Below, in pieces: positions 42,933 through 51,312 of a stretch of 64,000 bases of DNA. Positions within the stretch are counted from its first letter, which is position 1; every line of letters starts with the position of its first letter. The DNA comes from an uncultured Chromatiaceae bacterium (lineage in GTDB: Bacteria > Pseudomonadota > Gammaproteobacteria > Enterobacterales > Alteromonadaceae): positions 6,581-70,580 of the forward strand of contig CALJUX010000073.1 in the NCBI GenBank assembly GCA_937978655.1. The letters run 5' to 3'. A program made the translations under genes and the position numbers. A model generated the notes under the pieces. The model did no database searches. It was given only the letters and a program-made list of their open reading frames with translations, and had not been told where the DNA came from.

Positions 42933-43297
42933 TTGTCGTTCTCCATGTTGTGGTTAATATCAATGCTTTGTCTATAAAAGCTGTGGCGTTGCAAGCATAG
43001 TAGTCCAATGTGACAATTGCGTATAACGAATAAAATGAATTCATCTAATCAATTTAAACGATTGAAAAACTAATTCGTCTTCGGCGCTGACACCGCGTGC
43101 AACGGCAGACCTCAGGCCAAAGAGATGGGGCCTGGCCTGTCAGAACACAATAGGAATTGCACCAAAAAATCAAATCCGCTCAACAGCCGGCTTTCTTCGT
43201 CAGATTGCATGTCAGACATCTGGCGGCTAAGCTGCTTCAATGTTACATCTTGATTAAGCATGCAATTTCCGGCATTCCGGTAGTAATCAGCGCACCC
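42933..43297. other. Divergent region between ahpC and the REC-domain gene
   Basis: 365 bases with no convincing gene. It holds the ahpC promoter and the element at 43023-43063. The half nearer the REC-domain gene is open in that gene's frame back to 43157, but no start with a good ribosome site is seen and the added residues do not look like protein of this family. An imperfect stem CAGGCC/GGCCTG lies near 43112-43140. Confidence 0.5.
43023..43063 (-). promoter_or_regulatory. Candidate peroxide-response element upstream of ahpC
   Basis: On the minus strand AATCG, 14 bases, then ATGAATTCATTTTATTCGTT, the partner of the ahpF element at 42238-42280. It contains the perfect palindrome ATGAATTCAT and lies 91 bases before the ahpC start. 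Dyads ATC-N9-GAT and GAAT-N7-ATTC stand in succession, like the tandem half sites of OxyR. Confidence 0.55.
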
Positions 43298-44845
43298 ATG
43301 AGCCAATTTAAACTCGATTTAAGCAAATTGTTTGACCTGCAGGTGCTGTTGATTGAAGCAGACCCTGATCTATTGCATTTATTTAAACAAATGCTGCTGA
43401 ACCTGGGGATCCGGAAGATTGAAACCGCCCGGCAAATCGACGAATTGCTGGCGCGGGACACTCCGGTCAGCGCCGACATCATATTTCTCGATTATGCCGT
43501 CGACAGCCAGCTGACCGGCGGTGAAATTGCCGACCAGTTGATCGGGCACGGCATTTTGCCGAACCGCACCCGACTGGTGCTGATGGCGCAGCAAAATGAC
43601 CGGGCACAATACGCCATCGAATATCCATACCATCAAATCAGTTATCTGGAGCGGCCTTTTAACAAGGTAACGCTGGATCAGGAATTAAAACAGCATGTGC
43701 ACTTCAGTCCGCAACTACGGCCATTGCTGACCCTGGCCGGTCTTGGCCGTTATGCTGATTGTCTGAAACTGCTGTTGCATACCCAGAGCCAGCCATTGCC
43801 ACCGGGCCTGGAACCAGTGTTGCAGCGTCTGCGCGTCCAGCTGCTGCTGGATTTGCACAAATTTGACGCCGTGATCCCGCTGTTAAAAGCCCCCATCGCC
43901 GAACAGCAAGGCTGGGCGCTGTGGGCCTTGTACCGGGTACGTTATGAACGCGGCGATTTAACGGCCTGCCGGGCTTTTCTGACCGACAGTTCAGAAGAAC
44001 TGGCGCACTATGCGCAACGCCGTGAGATCTGGCTGATTTATCTCGCCCTGCAGGAGCGTGACTACGCCGCCGCGCTGCAGGTGGTGCAAAAAATTCCGTC
44101 AGCCGGCATGTCCAGTCATGTGGTGCGGCTGACACATCTGGTGTTCATCCTGGCCGGAGAAACAGAACGCGCTCAGGAATTCATCGAGCGAAAACGCCGG
44201 CTGGCCGTACGGGGTGACCTGTATATCCAGTTCAGTATCGCCCAGGCCAGGGCCGTGCTCTGGCAGCTGCAGCATTGTGAAGTTTCCCTGCAGCCCTCGC
44301 TATTTCAACAACTTGAACAACTATTGTCGCAAATCCGCCAGGATAAAATGGCTGGCTGTTACAGCCTGTCAATGCATCTGCTCGACGCGCATATCAGTCA
44401 GTTCCGCGACGGCGACGACCGGGCCTGGCAACTGCTACAGGATCATTTGCGTGGCACCGACTGGCCGGCACAATCCGCCAGCGTGCTGTGCCACGCGGCA
44501 GTGGTTTTTCATAGCCTGCAGCAACATCAGCTGGCGGCAGATTTACTGTTTTATGCTGACAATCAGCTACAACAAATGCTGGATAACTGCCACCGGGTGT
44601 TTACCGGCTGCCTGCATCAACATGCCTTTGATCTGATTTATCCGGCAGAAGCGCGGGCCGACGCCTATCAGCAAATGGCGCACCGCTATCTGCAAACTCC
44701 GGACTTACTGGCTGCCGCCAAAATGCTGCGGCGCGCCTGCCGCTACCGGCCACAGGACCTGCAGCTGCGCCAGCAGCTGTATCAGCTGATGCAACAACTG
44801 GGCATACAACGCTTTCGTGGCATCAATTTACCGCAGGAGCAATAG
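43298..44845 (+). CDS. Response-regulator receiver protein with helical-repeat tail
   Basis: 515 residues from the ATG at 43298, chosen because the receiver domain starts just after it; no strong ribosome site. REC domain ~14-130: acidic residues in VLLIEADPDLLHLF (Glu20, Asp22), phospho-acceptor Asp65 in IIFLDYAVD, and late Lys in LERPFNK; the usual Thr/Ser switch is replaced by MAQ. Residues ~135-515 lack an enzymatic or DNA-binding domain and look like TPR-type helical pairs (GWALWALYRVRYERGDL, LIYLALQERDYAAALQVV, MLRRACRYRPQDLQLRQQL). Probably a phosphorylation-controlled protein-binding adaptor. No kinase is adjacent. Confidence 0.85.
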   Translation: MSQFKLDLSKLFDLQVLLIEADPDLLHLFKQMLLNLGIRKIETARQIDELLARDTPVSADIIFLDYAVDSQLTGGEIADQLIGHGILPNRTRLVLMAQQNDRAQYAIEYPYHQISYLERPFNKVTLDQELKQHVHFSPQLRPLLTLAGLGRYADCLKLLLHTQSQPLPPGLEPVLQRLRVQLLLDLHKFDAVIPLLKAPIAEQQGWALWALYRVRYERGDLTACRAFLTDSSEELAHYAQRREIWLIYLALQERDYAAALQVVQKIPSAGMSSHVVRLTHLVFILAGETERAQEFIERKRRLAVRGDLYIQFSIAQARAVLWQLQHCEVSLQPSLFQQLEQLLSQIRQDKMAGCYSLSMHLLDAHISQFRDGDDRAWQLLQDHLRGTDWPAQSASVLCHAAVVFHSLQQHQLAADLLFYADNQLQQMLDNCHRVFTGCLHQHAFDLIYPAEARADAYQQMAHRYLQTPDLLAAAKMLRRACRYRPQDLQLRQQLYQLMQQLGIQRFRGINLPQEQ

Positions 44846-44878
44846 CTGCGGCACAGCTTCATACCTTTACGGCAGCTG

Positions 44879-45529
44879 TCAGAACAGCACCTGCTCGACA
44901 AAACCGCCAAAGCCACTTTGTGGATCAAGCAGCTGGATCTCCAGCACCCAAATGCCGCTGCGAACTTCACCATCACAACCGGCTAACTGACCGCTGGCAT
45001 AGAGCTTATGCGGAAAATCGCCGACCCGGTGGCCTTTGATCTGATGATTCAACACTAACTGATGGGCCGCGGCAGCGGTGGCGGCAAATTCATATAACGC
45101 AGCACCGCTGCAGCCAGTGCTGCGCCAATAGGCCGCCACCTGATCAAATACCTGATGCACGGCCTGCTGCACAGCATGATGCCGGGGATTTGTGCCCAGA
45201 CAAAAGGTCGCGCCCACATCAGCCTCATGGCCCGCAAATACCGGACCAATGTCGACAAAGAAGATATCATCGGCCTGTAATACCACCGCCGGATCTGAGG
45301 CTTCACTGTAAATCTTCGCGGTGTTGCGGCCAAACCGCACAATTGGCGGATGCCAGTGGCATTCGGCACCTGCTTGCTGTAACAACGCTTCGGCCATTGC
45401 TGTGGCCTGCGGCTCGGTCATTCCAGGTTGCAGCTGCCCGGCCAGCTGCTGTAGCACCTGCAAAGCCTGCTGTTGCGCCGCTTGCATAGCACCGATAGAA
45501 AAATTTTGGCCAACCTTTTGATTCTGCAT
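44879..45529 (-). CDS. Small M24-family (pita-bread) metallopeptidase-like protein
   Basis: 216 residues; ATG at 45529 with AAGGA upstream. It matches the catalytic half of Xaa-Pro peptidase and methionine aminopeptidase: PGMTEPQATAMAEALL, IVRFGRNTAKIYSE, FFVDIGPVFAGHEADVGATF (metal Asp pair), GHRVGDFPHKLY (His), and WVLEIQLLDP (Glu). The last metal Glu expected near the end is perhaps in GGFVEQVLF. It lacks the N-terminal domain of PepP/PepQ. Plausible activity is removal of N-terminal residues from small substrates, but relatives of this size include non-peptidase hydrolases. Convergent with the REC gene. Confidence 0.82.
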   Translation of the reverse strand: MQNQKVGQNFSIGAMQAAQQQALQVLQQLAGQLQPGMTEPQATAMAEALLQQAGAECHWHPPIVRFGRNTAKIYSEASDPAVVLQADDIFFVDIGPVFAGHEADVGATFCLGTNPRHHAVQQAVHQVFDQVAAYWRSTGCSGAALYEFAATAAAAHQLVLNHQIKGHRVGDFPHKLYASGQLAGCDGEVRSGIWVLEIQLLDPQSGFGGFVEQVLF

Positions 45530-45645
45530 CTGAAAATCCTTATGTTCTGCTTGGAATTATCATACTGAGAACTCGCTGGATCCGCGTATTTATTTTGTTG
45601 AATTGATGTAATTTTTAGCGCAATAATCAGCGCTGCTGACTTTAC

Positions 45646-45674
45646 TTGTCGCTGTAATGTCAGCTTTCTATACT
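45646..45674 (+). promoter_or_regulatory. Candidate sigma-70 promoter of the DUF1232 gene
   Basis: TTGTCG at 45646-45651 and TATACT at 45669-45674, separated by 17 bases, about 33 bases before the start codon. Matches 4/6 and 5/6 of the consensus. Confidence 0.5.
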
Positions 45675-45706
45675 GTAACTCCGATAAAAAATACAAGGGA
45701 ACGACC

Positions 45707-46276
45707 ATGGCACTGACCATCAGCTTTGACCTGCAAGAGCAGGATTTAGATTACTTCCGTCAATTGATGCAAAAAACCGAACGAGTGGTCAGCCATCACA
45801 GTAGTGAGGAGATCCTGAACGCAGCGAAAGCTCTGGCGGGTGAAGTACAGAATCAGGTACCAGAATTTGTTGCAGTACGTTTAAAGCAGCTCGAAACACT
45901 GGTCGCAATGGTTGAAGACCAGGACTGGGACCTGACTGAGGAAGAGAAGCTGGATGTGTTATCGGCACTGGCCTATTTTACCAAACCAGAAGATTTAATT
46001 GCTGACCACCTGCCGGTGCTGGGTTTCCTTGATGATGCCATCATGATCGAGCTGGTGGTGCAATCACTGGCCGACGATTTTGAGGCCTACACCGAGTTCT
46101 GTGCTTTCCGTCGCAACGAAATTGAACGCCGCGGCGCAGAAGCACAGACCAGCAAAGCCGACTGGCTGGAAACGAAGAAACAGGAACTGCACTCCTGGTT
46201 ACGGCGCCGTCGCGCGGAAAAACGCAGCAGCACCGCAGGCGGCGGTTTCCGTTCTGTGTTCTCGTTCCGTCGCTAA
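45707..46276 (+). CDS. DUF1232 (YkvA-like) protein
   Basis: 189 residues; ATG with AAGGGA upstream. The DUF1232 signature is in the middle: EKLDVLSALAYFTKPEDLIA and HLPVLGFLDDAIMIELVV. N-terminus acidic and helical, C-terminus basic and arginine-rich (SWLRRRRAEKRSS, GGGFRSVFSFRR). No signal peptide; the DUF1232 core is mildly hydrophobic. Function unknown. The lytic transglycosylase gene follows after five bases, so the two form an operon. Confidence 0.88.
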   Translation: MALTISFDLQEQDLDYFRQLMQKTERVVSHHSSEEILNAAKALAGEVQNQVPEFVAVRLKQLETLVAMVEDQDWDLTEEEKLDVLSALAYFTKPEDLIADHLPVLGFLDDAIMIELVVQSLADDFEAYTEFCAFRRNEIERRGAEAQTSKADWLETKKQELHSWLRRRRAEKRSSTAGGGFRSVFSFRR

Positions 46277-46281
46277 GCCGG

Positions 46282-46911
46282 ATGACCACAAAACTAACAG
46301 CAAGAACAGCAGGCCCGCTGGCCTGCTTGTTGCTGCTGTGTCTGCCGCTCTATGGCGCTCAGGTCAAGGTTTATCAATACACCCAACAAAATGGCGTGGT
46401 CGCCTTCAGCGATAAACCGCCCGCCGACAGCCCGTTTAAAGTACTGCGCTATGACTGCTTTGCCTGTGGCGTGCGCAGTAGTATTAATTTCAATACCACC
46501 CCGCTGTTTTTGCAGCATTACCAGCACGAAATTCTGCGTGCCGCCCAGCAATATCAGCTGGAACCCAGCCTGATCCGTGCCGTGATCCATGCAGAATCCG
46601 GGTTTAATCCCAAAGCCCGCTCTAAAGCCGGTGCGCAAGGTTTGATGCAGCTGATGCCGGAAACTGCCACAGAACTCGGCGTTGGCAATGTCTGGTTGCC
46701 ACAGCAGAATATTCAGGCCGGCAGCGCTTACCTTGCCAGTTTACTGCAACAGTTTAATGGCAACCGACGGCTGGCGCTGGCTGCCTATAATGCGGGTCCA
46801 GGCGCCGTCAGCCGTCACGGTGGTGTACCGCCCTATGCGGAGACGCGCGCTTATCTGCAACGGGTGGATATCCTGTTACGCCGCTATCAGCAACAATCCG
46901 CCACGCTCTGA
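46282..46911 (+). CDS. Lytic transglycosylase, SLT domain
   Basis: 209 residues with a signal peptide (ACLLLLCLPLYGAQ). After a short region with a DUF4124-like YQYTQQNGVVAFSDKPP motif and a CFACG pair, the SLT domain (~95-205) has catalytic Glu in IRAVIHAESGFNPKA, then SKAGAQGLMQLMPETATELG, NIQAGSAYLASLL and LALAAYNAGPGAVSRHGG. It cleaves peptidoglycan glycan strands, like the catalytic half of Slt70. Operon partner of the DUF1232 gene. Confidence 0.93.
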   Translation: MTTKLTARTAGPLACLLLLCLPLYGAQVKVYQYTQQNGVVAFSDKPPADSPFKVLRYDCFACGVRSSINFNTTPLFLQHYQHEILRAAQQYQLEPSLIRAVIHAESGFNPKARSKAGAQGLMQLMPETATELGVGNVWLPQQNIQAGSAYLASLLQQFNGNRRLALAAYNAGPGAVSRHGGVPPYAETRAYLQRVDILLRRYQQQSATL

Positions 46912-47009
46912 TCCGTCCACGCCTGTTTAGTTGTTTTGCCTTTAAACCAATCAACAGCAACTGCCGACTATCTGTATATCAGCCGGGACCAGCCATCATC
47001 AGTTTGACT

Positions 47010-47027
47010 AACATTTAGTGAAATGTT
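47010..47027. promoter_or_regulatory. Perfect inverted repeat upstream of the DGSG-repeat lipoprotein
   Basis: AACATTT and AAATGTT separated by AGTG. TTGACT, a good -35, touches its left side (47004-47009), but no matching -10 is present at the right distance. It lies 104 bases before the gene at 47132. Possible operator or transcript hairpin. Confidence 0.45.
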
Positions 47028-47131
47028 GCAGAGCTTTATGATGCAGTTCTTTTATATAACTGATTTTATTAAAAATATTTATGGCATCAGCTTTGCTTGT
47101 TTGCCAACACATTTATTCAAAAGGACGCATC

Positions 47132-47899
47132 ATGAAAAAAATAGTACCTTTCATTTGTTCACTGACCCTGTTAAATGCCTGTGTGATCCATGTCGGTGCC
47201 GACGAATCAGTGAATACCCAAAACCGTCAGTTACAACTCAATGCCAAGAACCTGCAACAACTGGTTGCCGAAACCGAAGCCGGTGATCTGCAGATCATTG
47301 GTGAAAAAGGGCGCGAACTCATTGAGGTGGAAGCGCACATCCGTTTCGACAATATCGAGCAACTGGAACTGACGCTGGAGGCCAAAGGCGACGCCGCAGT
47401 GCTGATTGCCCGTAACAAAGAAAATGTTTCTTTTGGTTATATCAACAACGCTTCAGTGGATTTAGTGGTGCGGGTACCGGAACGTTTTGCGCTGAAACTG
47501 GAAGATGGTTCGGGGGATACCCGGGTTGAGCACTTGACCGGGGATCTGCTGATCCAGGATGGCTCCGGCGATCTGCATGTAACCGGCGGCCGTCAGGTCA
47601 GCATTGAAGATGGTTCCGGGAATTTATCGCTGTCCGGTGCCAGCGGCAATGTCAGTATCGATGATGGTTCCGGCGATATCCGTGTCGTGCAGGTGGCTGG
47701 CGATCTGACGCTGACCGACGGATCAGGCGATGCGGACATCAGCCAGGTACAAGGCACGGTCAAAGTGGAAGATGGCTCCGGCGATATCCGGGTGGCCCAG
47801 GCCGGTGGCCTGATTGTTGAAGATGACGGTTCCGGTGAACTCAGTTATCAGCAAATCTCAGGCCGGGTCTCGGTTCCCGATGACAAACAACGCGAATAA
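47132..47899 (+). CDS. Lipoprotein with DGSG beta repeats (DUF4097-like)
   Basis: 255 residues from the ATG at 47132 (AAAAGGA seven bases upstream). Lipobox LLNAC puts the lipid on Cys17. Residues ~30-110 are a DUF4097-like beta region (LVAETEAGDLQIIGEKG, LIEVEAHIRF, VDLVVRVPERFALKLED). Then comes a run of seven DGSG motifs spaced 17 or 18 residues, each with short strands between, which should build a regular beta-solenoid. DUF4097 proteins are putative adhesin-like surface proteins without known activity. A terminator follows. Confidence 0.87.
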   Translation: MKKIVPFICSLTLLNACVIHVGADESVNTQNRQLQLNAKNLQQLVAETEAGDLQIIGEKGRELIEVEAHIRFDNIEQLELTLEAKGDAAVLIARNKENVSFGYINNASVDLVVRVPERFALKLEDGSGDTRVEHLTGDLLIQDGSGDLHVTGGRQVSIEDGSGNLSLSGASGNVSIDDGSGDIRVVQVAGDLTLTDGSGDADISQVQGTVKVEDGSGDIRVAQAGGLIVEDDGSGELSYQQISGRVSVPDDKQRE

Positions 47900-47922
47900 T
47901 TCACAGCGATAACAGCCACAGC

Positions 47923-47949
47923 AAAACGGGGCCAACGCCCCGTTTTATT
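47923..47949 (+). terminator. Terminator after the DGSG-repeat lipoprotein
   Basis: Ten-base perfect stem AAAACGGGGC with its complement, CAAC loop, then ATTTT. Also placed to serve the convergent GAF gene. Confidence 0.87.
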
Positions 47950-47978
47950 TTCTGCAACAACACTGTTCAGAACACTTT

Positions 47979-48506
47979 TCAAAACAATGCAGCGAACTTT
48001 TCCTGCAGCAAAGGTTTCAGTGCAAAGGTAATGAGTTTGCCGGCCTGCTCCAGGAACGCGATTTGACTGGCATTCCACTCCATCACAGACCCCACCTGCT
48101 CACAACAAAATACACCGACTAACTGACCGTTGTAACGAATGCCGACATCCAGCAACGACAGGATATCGTTGGGCTCAAAATAGGCGGCGTTAAAACAACT
48201 TGTGGCCGGATGTGTCGCAGCATCTGGCGCGTTGATACCGCCATCGTTGCGCATGGCTTCGAAATAAGGAGCAAAATCATCCTCATGCAACGCAATGCCC
48301 TGATAATGCGCATCTTCGTTACTGTCGTATAAATCGACCGCAATAATTTCACTGAGCAAAGCATCCGAATACAACCAGAGGCTGGCTCTGGAGCATTGCA
48401 GTTGCTTGGTGATAGTTTCAGTCAGCTGACGATAAAAAGCATCCGCAGCAATATGTTGATCTTTAAAAGATTTAATCAGCAATAACAGCGCTGTTTGGTC
48501 GAGCAT
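47979..48506 (-). CDS. GAF domain protein
   Basis: 175 residues from ATG at 48506, five bases after AGGAG. It is a single GAF domain after a short helix (FYRQLTETITKQLQC, ASLWLYSDALLSEIIAVDLYD, YFEAMRNDGGINAPDAATHP, LLDVGIRYNGQLVGVFCCEQVG, ASQIAFLEQAGKLITFAL). GAF domains bind small ligands; with no output domain this may be a sensor subunit. The short form recalls GAF proteins that precede sensor kinases, but none is adjacent. Confidence 0.87.
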   Translation of the reverse strand: MLDQTALLLLIKSFKDQHIAADAFYRQLTETITKQLQCSRASLWLYSDALLSEIIAVDLYDSNEDAHYQGIALHEDDFAPYFEAMRNDGGINAPDAATHPATSCFNAAYFEPNDILSLLDVGIRYNGQLVGVFCCEQVGSVMEWNASQIAFLEQAGKLITFALKPLLQEKFAALF

Positions 48507-48585
48507 AACCACTCCTGCACACGCACCCCGCTGCCCGCCAGCGGAGTTCATTCAGTTATAGCTGTCTGCGCAGCGCTTGTCAGCT

Positions 48586-49515
48586 TCAACCTTGCTGCTG
48601 GCGATACCATTCCCCAAGGATAAGACTCGCCGCTACGCTGACATTGAGCGATTCTACCTTGCCGGTGCCGGGAATTTGCAGCGCAATTTCCGCGCTGTTG
48701 GCGACGGCTTTGGATACGCCCTGCATCTCCTCGCCAAATACCACCACCACTTTTTTTGGCAGCTTACTTTGATACAAAGACACCCCGGCATGGCTCGAAG
48801 TGGTAATTAAGGTATAACCGGCTTCTTTACACAGCTTTAATGCCAGCGGCAGATGGTCGGTTTGCAGTGCTTCGACAAATTCCAGTCCGCCTTCGGCGGT
48901 GCGCGCCGCAGCGCCGGATTGCAGCGCTTCCGGCGCGGTCAGAATAATACCGCTGACACCAAAATGCGCGCAGCCGCGGGCAATGGCGCCGAGGTTATGT
49001 GGATTACCGACACCATCGAGCGCCAGTAAGCAGTCCTGTGTTTTTTTGCGGTGCAGCGTCAGATAGCTTGCGACTGACAGAGCTTCGCGCTTTTTCACCA
49101 CCAGCACGACGCCACCGTGGTGCTGACTGCCGCTGATTTTTTCCAGTTCGGCGTTGTCGACGATGTGATAAGCGCGTTTTTGTGCTGCCAGATATTTCAT
49201 CACATCGGCAAAACGCGGCGCATAGTCGGCGTGTAAGTACATTTTAATCACAGCGTCCGGCCGCTCCGTAAAGCAGACCCGGCACGCATTTTCTCCCAAC
49301 ACCCGGCTTTCATGTTGACCTTGCTGTTTCAGCCGGGCTGGCGACGGTGACTTTTGCGACCGGGCTGCGGCCTCTGTGCGGCCAGTGTGCTGGCGTGTTG
49401 AGGCCGCTTTCTCCGCATCTTTTGTCCAGGGTTTTTGCAGCAATGGCGCACCGTCACGGCTGCGGGCTGAGCGGTTGTCGGCAGATTTGGCTGGTTTTTT
49501 CGGCGGATGGGCCAC
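48586..49515 (-). CDS. SpoU/TrmH family RNA 2'-O-methyltransferase, YfiF-like
   Basis: 309 residues from GTG at 49515, eight bases after AGGA. A basic, disordered N-terminus (~1-75) is followed by a substrate-binding domain (ENACRVCFTERPDAVIKMY, ISGSQHHGGVVLVV) and the knotted SPOUT domain (LLALDGVGNPHNLGAIARGC, FGVSGIILTAPEA, VVVVFGEEMQGVSKAV, LQIPGTGKVESLNVSVAASLIL). The long charged extension and size fit E. coli YfiF, whose RNA target is not known. The gene stands alone, convergent with nothing close. Confidence 0.92.
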   Translation of the reverse strand: MAHPPKKPAKSADNRSARSRDGAPLLQKPWTKDAEKAASTRQHTGRTEAAARSQKSPSPARLKQQGQHESRVLGENACRVCFTERPDAVIKMYLHADYAPRFADVMKYLAAQKRAYHIVDNAELEKISGSQHHGGVVLVVKKREALSVASYLTLHRKKTQDCLLALDGVGNPHNLGAIARGCAHFGVSGIILTAPEALQSGAAARTAEGGLEFVEALQTDHLPLALKLCKEAGYTLITTSSHAGVSLYQSKLPKKVVVVFGEEMQGVSKAVANSAEIALQIPGTGKVESLNVSVAASLILGEWYRQQQG

Positions 49516-49675
49516 GGTGAAGATCCTGTAGGTGACGGGCAGCGCACCACTGATGTGTGCGGGCAGGCCAGAAAAACCGTCAGTTTAGCGTAAAACGGCG
49601 CGGTTTCGAAGAAAGACTTGAGTTTGCGATTGGCTGCAGTAAGCTGACGCCCATTTGCACCATTTCGGAAAATGT

Positions 49676-50512
49676 ATGCTCAGTTACCGTCACAGTTTTC
49701 ATGCCGGCAATCACGCCGACCTGGTCAAGCATCTGGTAGAAGTTGCTATCCTGATGTATTTAAAGAAAAAAGATAAACCATTTTGTTATCACGACACCCA
49801 CGCCGGCGCGGGTTTATATAGCCTCGACAGCGCACAGGCGCAAAAAACCGGCGAATATCAGACTGGCATCGGCAAATTGTTTGGCTATCAGGCCCGCAAT
49901 CCGGCATTACAAACCTATCTGGATCTGGTGCGCCAGCTGAACCCGGACGGTCAATTGCAGTTTTACCCCGGCTCTCCTGGCATTGCCCGGCTGCTGCTGC
50001 GTGACGGTGACAGCATTCAGGCGACTGAACTGCATCCGGCGGATTTTCCGTTATTACAAACCCAGTTCGAAGGTCGCCGGCATTGCCGGATTAAAAAAAT
50101 GGACGCGTATGCCGGCCTGCGCGCCATGCTGCCGCCACTACATAAACGTGGCCTGGTGTTAATTGACCCGCCGTATGAGCTGAAAACCGAATATCAGGAT
50201 TTGGTGAAAGGCCTGCAGCAAGGCATACAGCGCTTTCCACAAGGCACTTTTGCCATCTGGTACCCGGTGATTGAACGCGCCAGTATTGAAGCGGTGATTG
50301 ATGCCATTGTCGCCACCGGCATCCGCAATCAACTGCGGATTGAACTCTGTCCGCTGCCCGACAGCGACGGTTTTGGCATGACCGGCAGCGGCATGCTGGT
50401 GATCAATCCGCCATACACCCTCGCCGCGGACATGCAAGATGCACTGGCCGAGTTGTCACCCTTGCTGGGGCCAACAGTGCAATGGACAGTCCGCCAGCTG
50501 GTGGAGGAATAA
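49676..50512 (+). CDS. rlmJ: 23S rRNA (adenine2030-N6)-methyltransferase RlmJ
   Basis: 278 residues from the ATG at 49676; the family starts MLSYRHSFHAGNHADLVKH exactly here, although the frame opens seven codons earlier. Class I MTase with YHDTHAGAGLY, QFYPGSPGIARLLL, ATELHPADFPLL, and the catalytic DPPY in GLVLIDPPYELKTEY. It methylates A2030 of 23S rRNA. Stop and start overlap with the nuclease gene as TAATG. Confidence 0.95.
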   Translation: MLSYRHSFHAGNHADLVKHLVEVAILMYLKKKDKPFCYHDTHAGAGLYSLDSAQAQKTGEYQTGIGKLFGYQARNPALQTYLDLVRQLNPDGQLQFYPGSPGIARLLLRDGDSIQATELHPADFPLLQTQFEGRRHCRIKKMDAYAGLRAMLPPLHKRGLVLIDPPYELKTEYQDLVKGLQQGIQRFPQGTFAIWYPVIERASIEAVIDAIVATGIRNQLRIELCPLPDSDGFGMTGSGMLVINPPYTLAADMQDALAELSPLLGPTVQWTVRQLVEE

Positions 50513-51312
50513 TGCGTCTGAGGCTTTTTATTGGGCTGATGCTGTTGTGGCTGCCCGGCAAAGTGTTGGCATTTGGCAGTATTGGCCATCAACAGGTGTG
50601 CAGTCTGGCTTATCAGCTGGTAAAACCAGACACCCGGCAACAGATTGACCTGTTGCTGGCGCTTGGGCCTGAACAGACGTTGGCCCAGGGCTGTGTCTGG
50701 CCGGATGAAGCACGGCGCGAGCCGGCCTATCAGTTCACCACGCCCTTCCACTATCTGAATGTGCCGCGCCAGCAATCGCAGGTGAAACCGACAGACTGCG
50801 CCGCCAAGGGCTGTTTACTCAGTGCGCTTAAGCATTATGCCGCGCTGTTAAAACAACCCGGCCAAAACCGGCAGCGTGCCGAGGCGCTGTTATTTTACAG
50901 CCATTTTGTTGCGGATCTGCACCAGCCGCTGCATGTCAGTTATGCCGACGATCAGGGTGGCAATAAAACCGCGGTTTATTATTTTGGTAAGCCGTCGAAC
51001 TTGCATGGGATCTGGGACACGGCCATGCTGAAAAGTCTCGGTTATGCCGACAAGCAGCAATTGGCAGCCAGCAAATTGGCGGCACTGCGGCCGGTCACAG
51101 TCCGGCAGTGGCAAAGCGGACAGATGCTTAACTGGGCACAGCAATCGCTGGCGCAAACGCGCCGGGTTTATCAGGGCTATAAGCCGGGGATGTTATTCAG
51201 CCAGCCGGAACTGGACCGCGATGGCCCGCTGATTGAAACCCGTCTGCTGCAGGCTGCCGTGCGCTTAGCCTGGCAGCTGGATCAATTACTGCAACCCGTC
51301 GCCGGCAACTGA
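50512..51312 (+). CDS. S1/P1-type secreted nuclease
   Basis: 266 residues; ATG at 50512 after GGAGG inside rlmJ. Signal peptide ends KVLA, leaving mature FGSIGHQQVCSLAY. Zinc-ligand motifs: CVWPDEARRE, PFHYLNVPRQ, HFVADLHQPLHVSYADDQGGN, NLHGIWDTAML and LNWAQQSLAQ. S1/P1 enzymes cleave single-stranded nucleic acids and remove 3'-phosphates in a three-zinc centre. Most have Trp as the first mature residue; here it is Phe, though backbone atoms do the binding. Its 3' end overlaps the next, convergent gene by 31 bases. Confidence 0.92.
   Translation: MRLRLFIGLMLLWLPGKVLAFGSIGHQQVCSLAYQLVKPDTRQQIDLLLALGPEQTLAQGCVWPDEARREPAYQFTTPFHYLNVPRQQSQVKPTDCAAKGCLLSALKHYAALLKQPGQNRQRAEALLFYSHFVADLHQPLHVSYADDQGGNKTAVYYFGKPSNLHGIWDTAMLKSLGYADKQQLAASKLAALRPVTVRQWQSGQMLNWAQQSLAQTRRVYQGYKPGMLFSQPELDRDGPLIETRLLQAAVRLAWQLDQLLQPVAGN

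Noticed and set aside
44879..45529. M24-like gene as a truncated pseudogene
   Set aside because: The frame is intact with a good ribosome site and most metal ligands; single-domain M24 proteins of this size exist.
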